From: Colwellia sp. 39_35_sub15_T18 | Lineage (GTDB): Bacteria > Pseudomonadota > Gammaproteobacteria > Enterobacterales > Alteromonadaceae | Length of the DNA stretch: 64,000 nucleotides | Direction of reading: 5' to 3' | NCBI GenBank assembly: GCA_002162675.1 | Contig: MAAE01000032.1 | Span: 1-64,000 of the forward strand | Shown here: positions 1-7,277 of the stretch, piece by piece | How positions within the stretch are numbered: position 1 is the first letter of the stretch | How the letters are laid out: each line of letters opens with the position of its first letter | Position numbers and translations under genes: made by a program | The notes under the pieces: model-generated | The model's input: only the letters and a program-made list of their open reading frames with translations | Databases searched by the model: none | Told to the model about the DNA's origin: nothing

Positions 1-85
1 TCTCTAATGAGGTACCTGCGCGTCTACCGCTATGCTGAGCTTGTTCAATAATGTCGCTAGCAAGAATTAATGCATTTTTTGTCAA
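1..85 (-). CDS. N-terminal fragment of a protein, possibly ParD-like antitoxin
   Basis: An open frame without stop runs leftward off the window edge. It starts at a TTG (position 85) preceded by AAGGA six bases upstream. The 28 visible residues (MTKNALILASDIIEQAQ...) read like the short helix plus 'SGRRAGTSLE' found at the front of ParD-like antitoxins, but the stretch is too short to prove this. The good ribosome binding site is the main support. It may equally be an unrelated protein. Confidence 0.35.
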   Translation of the reverse strand, partial: MTKNALILASDIIEQAQHSGRRAGTSLE

Positions 86-202
86 AGTGATTCCTTAAAA
101 CTTATATTTTTTGAGTCGTTTTATTAAGCCGATTCTTAATAATGCGTCCTAACAGGTTAAACTCATCTTTCTAAACTTATTTCTAAAACTTATGTATAAA
201 GC

Positions 203-679
203 TTAATAATTTTCATCATAGTCATTAACTTCATAGTCACTGGAGCCGTAGACATCGAGGCTTTCATGCTCGTCTTCTTTAACTTTGAGCGGAGTAGCAT
301 CATAGCCATTATAAAAATGAATGAGTAAAATGGCTGTTTTTAAATCTTGCTCTGCGTGGGTCATTATTTCAGTAATACAAGCTCTAGCATCACCGTGTAC
401 TCCTATAAAAGGTTTTATTTCGCTCCATGAAGGTTCTGTTGTAAGTGCTATTTTTGTCAGGTTTTTACTATCAATTCTCACCTTGGTTGATATCGCCATT
501 GCGAGTTGATCAACCATACCATTAAATAATAAAGGCATTTTTTTTAATTGTTCGAATAAATTTGATAAATAACTTGATAATAAATCAGGGTTTTCAGGAT
601 CAGCTAATGAGGCCATATTCTCTAAATATAGAGAAAAATCATCAGTTAAATAATCAGGTAAGCTTACTTCAGGTTGCAT
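203..679 (-). CDS. Hypothetical acidic protein, 158 aa
   Basis: I do not recognise this family. The protein has no signal peptide or membrane segment, is mostly predicted helix, and ends in a very acidic tyrosine-rich tail (VYGSSDYEVNDYDENY). AGGAAAG stands just before the ATG. It is followed at its 5' side by the J-domain gene, on the same strand with a 62-base gap, so the two may be co-transcribed and this could be a client or partner of that co-chaperone. That link is inference from position only. Confidence 0.6.
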   Translation of the reverse strand: MQPEVSLPDYLTDDFSLYLENMASLADPENPDLLSSYLSNLFEQLKKMPLLFNGMVDQLAMAISTKVRIDSKNLTKIALTTEPSWSEIKPFIGVHGDARACITEIMTHAEQDLKTAILLIHFYNGYDATPLKVKEDEHESLDVYGSSDYEVNDYDENY

Positions 680-741
680 TCATTCTTTCCTAATGAGGTG
701 TTTAATTGAGTGTTTAACAAAAAAAAAATATTGTTCAAAGG

Positions 742-1002
742 CTAATGCAAAGCGCTGTGCCAAAAAGAGTCTGCAATTTCTCGGGGATCAGTTATAACTG
801 TATAATTGTTTTTTAAATATAAAGAACGCTTTTTAGGATCAGAAATAACATCATAAGCTTGTTGAATTAACTGAAATTTTTCTTTGGCCTCAGTGCTATC
901 ATTTCTATCGGGATGATATTTATTAGCGAGTTTTCGATAGGCTTTTTTAATCTCGACAGTGGTCGATACTCTACTTACACCTAACTGCTCAAAATAATCC
1001 AT
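742..1002 (-). CDS. Short J-domain (DnaJ-like) co-chaperone
   Basis: The 86-residue protein is little more than a J domain: residues 2-65 carry '[20 protein letters not shown]', the diagnostic HPD loop in 'NKYHPDRND', and the helix IV region '[15 protein letters not shown]'. J domains stimulate the ATPase of DnaK. There is no G/F region, zinc finger or substrate-binding domain, so this is a class III (type C) J protein that must get its specificity from its short tail or from a partner. An AAAGG lies about 12 bases before the ATG, a rather long spacing. Confidence 0.85.
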   Translation of the reverse strand: MDYFEQLGVSRVSTTVEIKKAYRKLANKYHPDRNDSTEAKEKFQLIQQAYDVISDPKKRSLYLKNNYTVITDPREIADSFWHSALH

Positions 1003-1061
1003 AAACTAACCACTACCTTTTGCTAGACAACGTAACGATGACTGTTGACATAATTGATATA

Positions 1062-1221
1062 ATACCAATTGCACTAACTAAGTGATCATTTTCAAATGGT
1101 CTAAATATCCAATAACGTCTTTGCTTTCAATCCCAATAGCCAGCTATTGCTCAATCACGCACCTTGTTCTTGAACATTTATTCTCATTGAATTCTGTACC
1201 CTTAATTAATCCAAATGATAT
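1062..1221. repeat. 160-bp MITE-like element with 21-bp terminal inverted repeats
   Basis: The left end (1062-1082) and the reverse complement of the right end (1201-1221) match at 16 of 21 positions, both reading ATAYCA..TTG.A.TAA.TAAG. No open frame lies between them. A 36-bp version with the same ends is found at 57330-57365 and shares 26 identical bases with the left end here. The size, the ends and the lack of coding capacity fit a non-autonomous miniature element. No target-site duplication was established. Confidence 0.65.
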
Positions 1222-1301
1222 AAGTGGCGCAATTCTACCTACGCAATGACATTATTAACATCATTATGTTTGCTTATTTGTTTGATACCCTACCAACAAA
1301 G

Positions 1302-1425
1302 CCTAAATCTGGCTTTGTCGTGGCTTTTTAGTGATACTAGTGGCCGTTTTAGTCAGCGCCGAATGAATTGCTCGCGTGCGCTGGTAAATATCAAATAGCA
1401 ACTATTGATAGTGTTGCTTAGTTGC
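1302..1425 (+). pseudogene. Decayed partial copy of the pxpA region
   Basis: Positions 1302-1357 align with 8031-8085, the region just upstream of pxpA, at roughly 80 percent identity (shared AAATCTGGCTTT, then TTTTTAGTGATACTA). Positions 1358-1420 then align with an internal part of pxpA, about 8401-8490 (shared AATGAATTG, TATCAAAT, CTATTGAT, GTGTTGCT), with one block of about ten bases missing. The frame is broken by indels and stops. It is the remnant of a second copy from which about 300 bp between the two blocks were lost. Confidence 0.6.
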
Positions 1426-1454
1426 TATCCCTAAAAAACATCTAAAGGAAAGTT

Positions 1455-1751
1455 ATGAGTCATTGTTCAGAATTCGCTATTTTTAAAGTACCGAAAGAAA
1501 ACATTCCCAGAGTTATTGAATTGAGCTTATTAATTTTTAATGAAATGAATGCAAGTGAAACCGTTATAATTGCTCACGAGATATTACAAAAAATAGATAA
1601 CGAAGAAGAGTTATGTTGGCACCTAACTTGGGTCAGTGAAGAGGCCGTTAAATTAACGACTGAAAAGTGGCCATCTTTCCCAAGTACCAAAGAGTTAGAG
1701 TCTCTTGTGGGTGAAAATGCTTATTATGGTCATTTTATTCGTGTAGTTTAG
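1455..1751 (+). CDS. Hypothetical protein, 98 aa
   Basis: A compact soluble protein with a good AAAGGAAAG ribosome binding site directly before the ATG. The pattern (FAIFKVPKENIPRVIELS... then ELCWHLTWVSEEAVKLTTEKWP) suggests a small alpha/beta fold of the dimeric alpha-beta barrel type, like proteins that score monooxygenases or stress-response barrel domains, but I cannot assign a family. It is a single-gene unit that ends at a strong terminator at 1801. Confidence 0.6.
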   Translation: MSHCSEFAIFKVPKENIPRVIELSLLIFNEMNASETVIIAHEILQKIDNEEELCWHLTWVSEEAVKLTTEKWPSFPSTKELESLVGENAYYGHFIRVV

Positions 1752-1800
1752 GTATAAAGCGCGTGTTAATAGAGATAAAAGTATCATAACCTTTAATACA

Positions 1801-1850
1801 GTCAGCCCTTATGTATGGTTTTATATCAATAATAAGGACTGACGTTTTTT
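1801..1850. terminator. Bidirectional rho-independent terminator
   Basis: The stem GTCAGCCCTTAT / ATAAGGACTGAC has one mismatch and an approximately 19-base loop, followed by TTTTTT on the plus strand. It lies between two convergent genes, the 98-aa protein and the RidA-like gene, and can serve the plus-strand gene best. Confidence 0.75.
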
Positions 1851-1853
1851 AAA

Positions 1854-2231
1854 TTAAAGAATAGCAACGATAGCTTCTATTTCTATTTTTAAATCTTTCA
1901 TAAAAAGCGCATCGACTTGAATGAGTGAACTTGCCGGGATATTAACATTGTAAATATTAAAAAGTGTCTCTCTTAACTCCTGCATATCATTAAATTCACA
2001 AACAAATATAGTTACTTTAATGATATTGGCGATAACCGTATTTTGCTGGCTACAAATAAATGCTAGCTGAGTAAATATTTCTTTTGCTTGTTCGCTTATC
2101 GACCCCTGTTGCGCATGACTACCAAAAGCCGTTAAACCCGAGGTGTAAAGCACATTGTTATGTATAACCGCGTGAGTGTAAGGCCCAACAGGTAAGCCCA
2201 GTTTTTGATAGTTGTTACGTTGAATATGCAT
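1854..2231 (-). CDS. RidA/YjgF-family protein lacking the usual catalytic arginine
   Basis: The 125-residue length and the motifs 'VGPYTHAVIHNNVLYTSG' and 'MKDLKIEIEAIVAIL' place this in the RidA (YjgF/YER057c/UK114) superfamily. The trimeric RidA enzymes deaminate reactive enamine/imine intermediates formed by PLP enzymes. The arginine that binds the substrate carboxylate in RidA (PARS motif, Arg105 in E. coli) is replaced by serine here (Ser101, 'NIPASSLIQV'), so classical 2-aminoacrylate deaminase activity is unlikely. It is the last gene of a leftward three-gene set with DUF2798 and a monooxygenase-like protein, with a 17-base gap before it. It is probably controlled with them by the divergent LysR regulator. 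Confidence 0.85.
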   Translation of the reverse strand: MHIQRNNYQKLGLPVGPYTHAVIHNNVLYTSGLTAFGSHAQQGSISEQAKEIFTQLAFICSQQNTVIANIIKVTIFVCEFNDMQELRETLFNIYNVNIPASSLIQVDALFMKDLKIEIEAIVAIL

Positions 2232-2248
2232 GTGAAAACTCTCCTTGA

Positions 2249-2458
2249 TTAACTGGCTAATTTGGTCGCAAATTTGTGAATTTCAGGCGCAACAAAAAAA
2301 GCAATAATACCTGCTGCGGGCCAAGCTAAACTAAAAGCGTGCAGCCATTGCCCTAGAAAATTTGGATTCCAGCCTAAATTCAGCCAAGTTACCCAGCAGG
2401 TCATCAAAAAAGACAGCAGCAGTGACATTAAAAGGGCAAAAATAAAACGGTGCTTCAT
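2249..2458 (-). CDS. Small two-helix membrane protein, DUF2798 family
   Basis: The 69-residue protein has two hydrophobic segments (about residues 5-25 and 38-58) separated by 'NLGWNPNFLGQW', as in DUF2798 proteins, whose function is unknown. The start chosen is the ATG at 2458, because AAGGA lies seven bases upstream. A start 13 codons further upstream is possible in frame, but would add a histidine-rich stretch and overlap the monooxygenase gene. It sits in the middle of the leftward three-gene set. Confidence 0.7.
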   Translation of the reverse strand: MKHRFIFALLMSLLLSFLMTCWVTWLNLGWNPNFLGQWLHAFSLAWPAAGIIAFFVAPEIHKFATKLAS

Positions 2459-2471
2459 AACGTTATCCTTC

Positions 2472-2780
2472 TTATGGTGTTGATGAACGGGCATCAAGAG
2501 GAGAAAATAATTTTTCTATATGTACTACCTCGGTAAGTTTTCTATCCAGATAGGCGAGGGTATGCGGGGCTTGAAAATGATCGTGTAAATCCTGTTCACT
2601 TTTCCAACCCTCCCACAAAGTAAAGCTTTTGGGGCAAGCTTTATGCTGCAATACTTCAAACCTTAAGCAGCCAGTTTCTGTTAACGTTGCTTGTCTCAAG
2701 TGTGCCAATGCGGCTTTTATTTCAGCTATTGCTTGGCCTTTTTGTGTTGTTATTACTGCATTTATCCATAGTTCGTTCAT
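2472..2780 (-). CDS. Antibiotic biosynthesis monooxygenase (ABM/YgiN-like) domain protein
   Basis: At 102 residues it has the single ABM dimeric alpha-beta barrel: 'INAVITTQKGQAIAEIKAAL' as first strand and helix, 'ETGCLRFEVLQH' and 'FTLWEGWKSEQDLHDHFQAPH' as the conserved core, and the histidine in the last motif. Members include quinol monooxygenase YgiN, and the role is usually handling quinones or reactive carbonyl species. It is the first gene of the leftward trio. The 120-base gap to the divergent LysR gene holds the likely shared control region. Confidence 0.8.
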   Translation of the reverse strand: MNELWINAVITTQKGQAIAEIKAALAHLRQATLTETGCLRFEVLQHKACPKSFTLWEGWKSEQDLHDHFQAPHTLAYLDRKLTEVVHIEKLFSPLDARSSTP

Positions 2781-2900
2781 CTGTTTCTCAATAATGACTT
2801 TACTTTATGTGTAATTATCATAGTTAATTCTATTTATGAGATATATACTGAATTTTATAATCTTTAATTCCATTTATGAAACAACTCAATTTATGAAACA

Positions 2901-3809
2901 ATGCTTGATGATATAATATTATTTGTCCATATTGTACAAAGTAGGGGCTTAGCTGCTGCGGCTAAACAATTAACTCTCCCTGCTGCAACGGTGACACGTC
3001 GATTGCAAAAACTAGAGAGCTCTTTAGGGTGTAAGTTGATACATCGTTCGGCGCGACAATTTACCTTAACGGCAGAAGGGCAAGTGTATTACAGCTCCTA
3101 CGTGTCGTTGGTAGAGCAATTTGAAGTGACGCAACGCAAGTTGAGTGCAGAAGTACAAGATCTTAGCGGTAAATTAAAAGTGCTTGCACCGACAAATATT
3201 TCTCTTGGTACTTTGCAACCCATGTGGTCAGCGTTTATTAAGCAATATCCTGATATTCAATTGGAGCTGTCTTTAAATAACGGTGTGGAAGATTTGTTTG
3301 CTTCTCAAGCCGATATTGCTTTAAGAATTGGGCCGCAAAAAGATTCGTCCTTGTATCAAAAACGGTTAGGGGCTTCCCAAACAGTGCTTGTTGCTTCCCC
3401 TTGTTATATTGAAAAAATGGGTATGCCAACCACGTTGAATGATCTTAGTCAGCACAAGATTATAGGTACAAAACTCATTCCGATATGGGCTTTAATCAAC
3501 CGCCAATCTAAACAAAAAAGTAACTTTCACCCTCGTGTTGTGACGATGGCTAATGATGTCACTTTTGTCGCCCAATTAACCTGCGATGGAATTGGCGTGG
3601 CTTTATTGCCGATAACAGAAGTAAACGCTTATATAAAAGAGGGAAAGTTGGTGCGAATTTTAGCTGACTGGAGTGGCCCGGATAGAGATTTATATGCTGT
3701 TTGGCCGACAGGTCGGTTACTGAGTGCTAAAGCGAAATGTTTACGCGAGTTCATGCTAACTTACCTACAACAGAATCTTAATTGGCTGTATGAAGGCAAA
3801 AACTCGTAA
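2901..3809 (+). CDS. LysR-family transcriptional regulator
   Basis: The 302-residue protein has the usual LysR layout. The N-terminal winged helix-turn-helix (about residues 1-60) includes 'AAAAKQLTLPAATVTRRLQKLESSLG', and the C-terminal part is a periplasmic-binding-protein-like effector domain. Its type resembles the regulators of quinone/NADPH oxidoreductases, but the effector cannot be read from sequence. It is transcribed away from the monooxygenase/DUF2798/RidA set, the usual arrangement for a LysR protein that controls its neighbour. Two direct copies of TTTATGAAACA lie just before the start codon. Confidence 0.85.
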   Translation: MLDDIILFVHIVQSRGLAAAAKQLTLPAATVTRRLQKLESSLGCKLIHRSARQFTLTAEGQVYYSSYVSLVEQFEVTQRKLSAEVQDLSGKLKVLAPTNISLGTLQPMWSAFIKQYPDIQLELSLNNGVEDLFASQADIALRIGPQKDSSLYQKRLGASQTVLVASPCYIEKMGMPTTLNDLSQHKIIGTKLIPIWALINRQSKQKSNFHPRVVTMANDVTFVAQLTCDGIGVALLPITEVNAYIKEGKLVRILADWSGPDRDLYAVWPTGRLLSAKAKCLREFMLTYLQQNLNWLYEGKNS

Positions 3810-3881
3810 GCGCTGACAAAAAATAGTCATTATGAAGTACATTATGTGACTGATACTAGTTACCCAACCTTTAGTGTTTCT

Positions 3882-4478
3882 TTAAATACTTTCGATAAAT
3901 TTATGGGCGTGAGCGATAGTTTTCGATTCATCTCGACCAAGACCACTACTATCAATAAATGAAACATCGCTAATGCCAATAAAGCCTAATATGTGTCGTA
4001 AATAATCGGAAATAAAATCAAGTTTAGTATCTAATTGAGTGCCACCAGAAACAATAAGAATATATGCCTTTTTATTATTCAGTAAACCAACCGGCCCATT
4101 ATCAGTGTATGTAAACGTGAATTTAGATCTGACAACTTGGTCAAGCCATGCTTTAAAAGCTGCCGGTACCGAAAAATTATAAATAGGCAGACCAATAACA
4201 ATTACATCAGCACTCTTTAGTTCATCTACTAATATATCGGATGTTGCCAAGCATTTATTTTGCTCAGGTGTTCGCTCATTAGCTGCGGTAAAATTAGCTT
4301 TAATCCAGTTTTCATCAATTAAAGGCATACCATCAGCCAAGTCTCTAATGGTTACCTTGTTATTTTTTTCGATATTTTGTTCACCAGTAAGTTGTTTAAT
4401 TAACTTGTCTGCTAAACCTCGACTATAAGAGCCTGTTTTTCTCATGCTTGCGTCAAGTCTTAAAATATTTTTAGTCAT
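3882..4478 (-). CDS. azoR: FMN-dependent NADH:quinone oxidoreductase / azoreductase
   Basis: The 198-residue flavodoxin-like protein matches AzoR in length. It carries the phosphate-binding start 'LRLDASMRKTGSYSRGLADK', then 'DVIVIGLPIYNFSVPAAFKAWLDQV' around the FMN, and 'YILIVSGGTQ'. AzoR reduces quinones and azo compounds by two electrons with NADH, which helps against thiol and electrophile stress. It lies downstream of the SDR gene on the same strand, with a possible hairpin between them. It may share control with the TetR repressor nearby. Confidence 0.85.
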   Translation of the reverse strand: MTKNILRLDASMRKTGSYSRGLADKLIKQLTGEQNIEKNNKVTIRDLADGMPLIDENWIKANFTAANERTPEQNKCLATSDILVDELKSADVIVIGLPIYNFSVPAAFKAWLDQVVRSKFTFTYTDNGPVGLLNNKKAYILIVSGGTQLDTKLDFISDYLRHILGFIGISDVSFIDSSGLGRDESKTIAHAHKFIESI

Positions 4479-4519
4479 GTTTTCCTCTGTTATGATATTG
4501 ATAACATATTAAATAATAT

Positions 4520-4560
4520 AAACACCTACTCTTTAATTTAAGTAAATGAAGTAGGCGTTT
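4520..4560 (-). terminator. Hairpin between SDR and azoR genes
   Basis: AAACRCCTACT arms pair across a loop of about 19 bases. On the minus strand the second arm runs into a T/A-rich stretch, but there is no clean T run, so termination may be partial. It lies downstream of the SDR gene and upstream of azoR, both leftward. Confidence 0.4.
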
Positions 4561-4573
4561 ATGCTTATTCACC

Positions 4574-5329
4574 TTAAGACAAAATAGGGTTTATATTAAT
4601 TCCACCATCTATATTATATTCTCCGCCAGTAATAAATGAGGCATCATCAGAAGCTAAAAATGTAACGAGTTTTGCAATATCTGCGGGTTGTCCAAAGCGT
4701 TTCAATGGAATTCTATTTTGCACCGCTGATGAAAATTCATTTAACTGCTCTTCTGTCATAGCTGTTTTAGCAAAAATAGGCGTAGACACAGGACCTGGAT
4801 TAACAGAATTTACACGTATTTTTCTCGTTGAAAGTTCAGTAGCAGCCGTTCTAGTATATGAATTTAACGCCGCTTTAGACGCGGCATAAATAGCTGTATT
4901 TGGCATACCGGTATACGCATTGATAGACGAAAGGTTAATAATAGAACCGCCATCATTAATAATGGCTAAAAACTTTTCAATGGTAAATACCGCGCCTTTG
5001 AAGTTAATTCCCATCTGTGTATCAAACATTTCCTCGGTATTTTGTCCTATTGGAGCTGGGCTGAAAATACCGGCATTAACAAATAATACGTCGATATTGC
5101 CAAACTCACTTGCTACTTGTTCTACAAGTGCATCAATAGCAGATAAATCAATGACATCTGCAACTATGCCTTTAACACCTAATACAGTGGCTGCAGTAGC
5201 AACCTTATCGGCTGATCTACCGGTAATGATCACACTCGCGCCAGCATCTTTAAAATATTTTGCAGTTTCATAACCAATACCACTATTGCCACCAGTTACT
5301 ACTGCAACTTTTCCCGTTAAATCATTCAT
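4574..5329 (-). CDS. Short-chain dehydrogenase/reductase (SDR), classical
   Basis: A 251-residue classical SDR. 'VAVVTGGNSGIGYETAKYF' is the NAD(P)-binding TGxxxGIG motif, 'NAGIF' follows, 'NLSSINAYTG' holds the catalytic serine, and 'YAASK' is the Tyr-Lys pair near residue 155. The substrate is not readable. The start at 5329 is set by AAAGGAA before the ATG. The longer in-frame extension upstream would run through the operator region and shows no dehydrogenase homology. It is divergent from a TetR regulator, with repeated operator-like sites between them, so it is probably that repressor's target. Confidence 0.9.
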   Translation of the reverse strand: MNDLTGKVAVVTGGNSGIGYETAKYFKDAGASVIITGRSADKVATAATVLGVKGIVADVIDLSAIDALVEQVASEFGNIDVLFVNAGIFSPAPIGQNTEEMFDTQMGINFKGAVFTIEKFLAIINDGGSIINLSSINAYTGMPNTAIYAASKAALNSYTRTAATELSTRKIRVNSVNPGPVSTPIFAKTAMTEEQLNEFSSAVQNRIPLKRFGQPADIAKLVTFLASDDASFITGGEYNIDGGININPILS

Positions 5330-5371
5330 GAATGTATTTCCTTTAAAATTAATAATGTTAAAATAATTCCG

Positions 5372-5413
5372 TACCGATCGGTTCGGATATTGACAATCTA
5401 TACCGAACGGTTC
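5372..5413. promoter_or_regulatory. Candidate TetR-family operators in the SDR/tetR gap
   Basis: Two direct 13-base copies, TACCGATCGGTTC (5372-5384) and TACCGAACGGTTC (5401-5413), differ at one base and start 29 bases apart, about three helical turns. Each contains a palindromic ACCG-WW-CGGT core. They sit midway between the divergent SDR and tetR starts, and a TTGACA lies between them. This is the typical place for an autoregulated TetR repressor. Confidence 0.6.
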
Positions 5414-5453
5414 ACAATTACAAGCGTAAATTTTATTAAATTTGGAAATGATT

Positions 5454-6053
5454 ATGACAGCAGGTCGCCATCGCAGTTTTGATAAAGACAATGCCCTTGA
5501 GAAAGCTATGCAGGTATTTTGGCAAAATGGATATCCCGGCACTTCGTTAACTGATCTAACCAATGCCATGGGAATTAATAAATCTAGTCTTTATGCTGCC
5601 TTTGGTAATAAAGAAGAATTATTTAACCAAGTTATTGAGTTTTACTTAAATAAACATGGGGTAGTGCATTCAGCTGAGCTTTTTAAAACAGAGCAAAGCC
5701 TACAAGAACGAGTCAGAAGCTACTTGCTCTCTATTGTTAATATGTTAACAGACCCAAATTTACCTAAAGGTTGCTTAATTTGTCATGCTACTTCAGAAAT
5801 AGCAGGGTCTTGCTTACCTGAGAATTCGGCAACAAATATTAATGGCATAAATCAACAAACGATATCGACGTTAACTGAATTTTTTCAAAAAGAGCAACAA
5901 CTAGGAAATTTGATTGATGGCAATTCTCCACATACGATAGCGAATTACCTTTTAACACTGCAATTCGGTTTAGCAATTTCTGCGAGAAATGGCAGTAATG
6001 TGGAAGAGCTTAAAGAGGTTGTAAATTTTTTTATCGGTCAGTTTAATTTATAA
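5454..6053 (+). CDS. TetR-family transcriptional repressor
   Basis: The 199-residue protein opens with a TetR helix-turn-helix (residues 4-48: 'FDKDNALEKAMQVFWQNGYP', then 'TSLTDLTNAMGINKSSLYAAFGNKEELF'), followed by an all-helical ligand domain with 'CLICHATSEIAG'. This subtype (YxhF/AcuR-like, with the cysteine-containing 'GCLI' motif) often answers to electrophiles, which would suit the neighbouring SDR and azoreductase; that is inference. The ATG at 5454 is preferred because GGAA stands six bases upstream. ATG 5448 is also possible. Confidence 0.85.
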   Translation: MTAGRHRSFDKDNALEKAMQVFWQNGYPGTSLTDLTNAMGINKSSLYAAFGNKEELFNQVIEFYLNKHGVVHSAELFKTEQSLQERVRSYLLSIVNMLTDPNLPKGCLICHATSEIAGSCLPENSATNINGINQQTISTLTEFFQKEQQLGNLIDGNSPHTIANYLLTLQFGLAISARNGSNVEELKEVVNFFIGQFNL

Positions 6054-6068
6054 TAAAGCTTATCTTCA

Positions 6069-6096
6069 TTATTTATTTATTTATTTATTTATTTAT
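6069..6096. repeat. ATTT tetranucleotide run
   Basis: About seven uninterrupted ATTT units lie downstream of the tetR stop, between tetR and the convergent LysR gene. It is a simple-sequence tract liable to length change. No function is suggested. Confidence 0.7.
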
Positions 6097-6242
6097 ACAC
6101 ATAACTCATTTATATACATAACTAAGCGCTATATCTACGTTAATAATGATAATAGCGGCCGACAGTGTTGTAGCAGAGGCAGCCATTTTGTTTGTAATTT
6201 ACTGAGATAAAACTCTCTGTGGTTTATCAATGATAATGTTTG

Positions 6243-7127
6243 TTACTCACGTTCAAGCATTGAAACAACCCATTGTTGCAGGGCATCGTCATTATAGCGA
6301 GGGTGCCACGCGGCAATAACATCAAAGGGATCTGGAGATTGCTCTAGTTGAATTTCAATTAAATTTAGCCCTTTGATTGCCCTTGAAGGTAAAAATGCAA
6401 TTGAATCGGTTGTTTCAAGGTACATTGGCACAATAGAGAAGCACGGAGCTGAAACAACAATGTTACGCTCTAAGCCAAACTGTTTAAACCAGTCGTCAAT
6501 AGAGCCTTTAAAGTTAGGACGAGATGGCGAGGCAATGATGCTGGGATAATTTGCAATATCTTTTAGAGTTGGTTTTGAATTTAGTAGCATTGAATTAGGC
6601 GGTGCAACACAAATATGGTGCTCTTCAAACAGTTTAATCACTGGATAACTGTCAGGAATATAGTCTGGAAACGCGATGGCAAGATTTACTTTACCGCTTT
6701 CCATTAGTTCATGTAGCTTATCGATTTCAAAGTCTCTGACTATCAGTTTTAAATTAGGTGATTGCTTTCTTAATGTTGAAATCAATGCCGGTAATACCAC
6801 TTGCTGTGCATAATCGGTTGCCGCAATTACAAACGTACCACTGACGGTGTTAGGGTTAAATACTTTTGGCGATAATAACGCCTGAAAGTCATTCAATAAT
6901 TTATCAATTTCTATGGCGAGTTCTTCGGCATAAGGCGTGGGAATAAAACCATTGGTTTTTCTTAAAAAAAGCCTGTCGTCAAAAACATTACGGAGCTTTT
7001 TCAAATGCTCGCTAACGGCTTGTTGTGTTAGTCCTAAATGACTTGCCGCTTTTGAAGCATTTTTTTCTTTGATCAGCGCTTGAAATACCCTTAATTGCTT
7101 AATGTCTAATCTATCTATTTTGCTCAA
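6243..7127 (-). CDS. LysR-family transcriptional regulator
   Basis: The 294-residue protein has an N-terminal helix-turn-helix ('LRVFQALIKEKNASKAASHL', then 'GLTQQAVSEHLKKLRNVFDDRLF') and a C-terminal substrate-binding-like domain beginning near residue 90 ('GTFVIAATDYAQQVVLPAL'). The latter resembles the NodD/NahR-like PBP2 branch. It is divergent from the SDR-like gene at 7278 and probably controls it. The effector is unknown. Confidence 0.85.
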   Translation of the reverse strand: MSKIDRLDIKQLRVFQALIKEKNASKAASHLGLTQQAVSEHLKKLRNVFDDRLFLRKTNGFIPTPYAEELAIEIDKLLNDFQALLSPKVFNPNTVSGTFVIAATDYAQQVVLPALISTLRKQSPNLKLIVRDFEIDKLHELMESGKVNLAIAFPDYIPDSYPVIKLFEEHHICVAPPNSMLLNSKPTLKDIANYPSIIASPSRPNFKGSIDDWFKQFGLERNIVVSAPCFSIVPMYLETTDSIAFLPSRAIKGLNLIEIQLEQSPDPFDVIAAWHPRYNDDALQQWVVSMLERE

Positions 7128-7277
7128 AATGTAGCTCCGCTATGTAAATCTATTTAATAACCATTTAAGGTGTAACCATAATTTATTGTATCACTAACAA
7201 AATATTGTTGTTTCCATTTGTTATTGCGCTTATCTATCATTACTCCATCAAATCAAACTATATGAATGGAGAGAAAA

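Noticed and set aside
5330-5569. 80-residue N-terminal extension of the SDR at 4574-5329
   Set aside because: It would cover the operator region and part of the divergent tetR gene, and has no relation to SDR sequence. AAAGGAA precedes the ATG at 5329.
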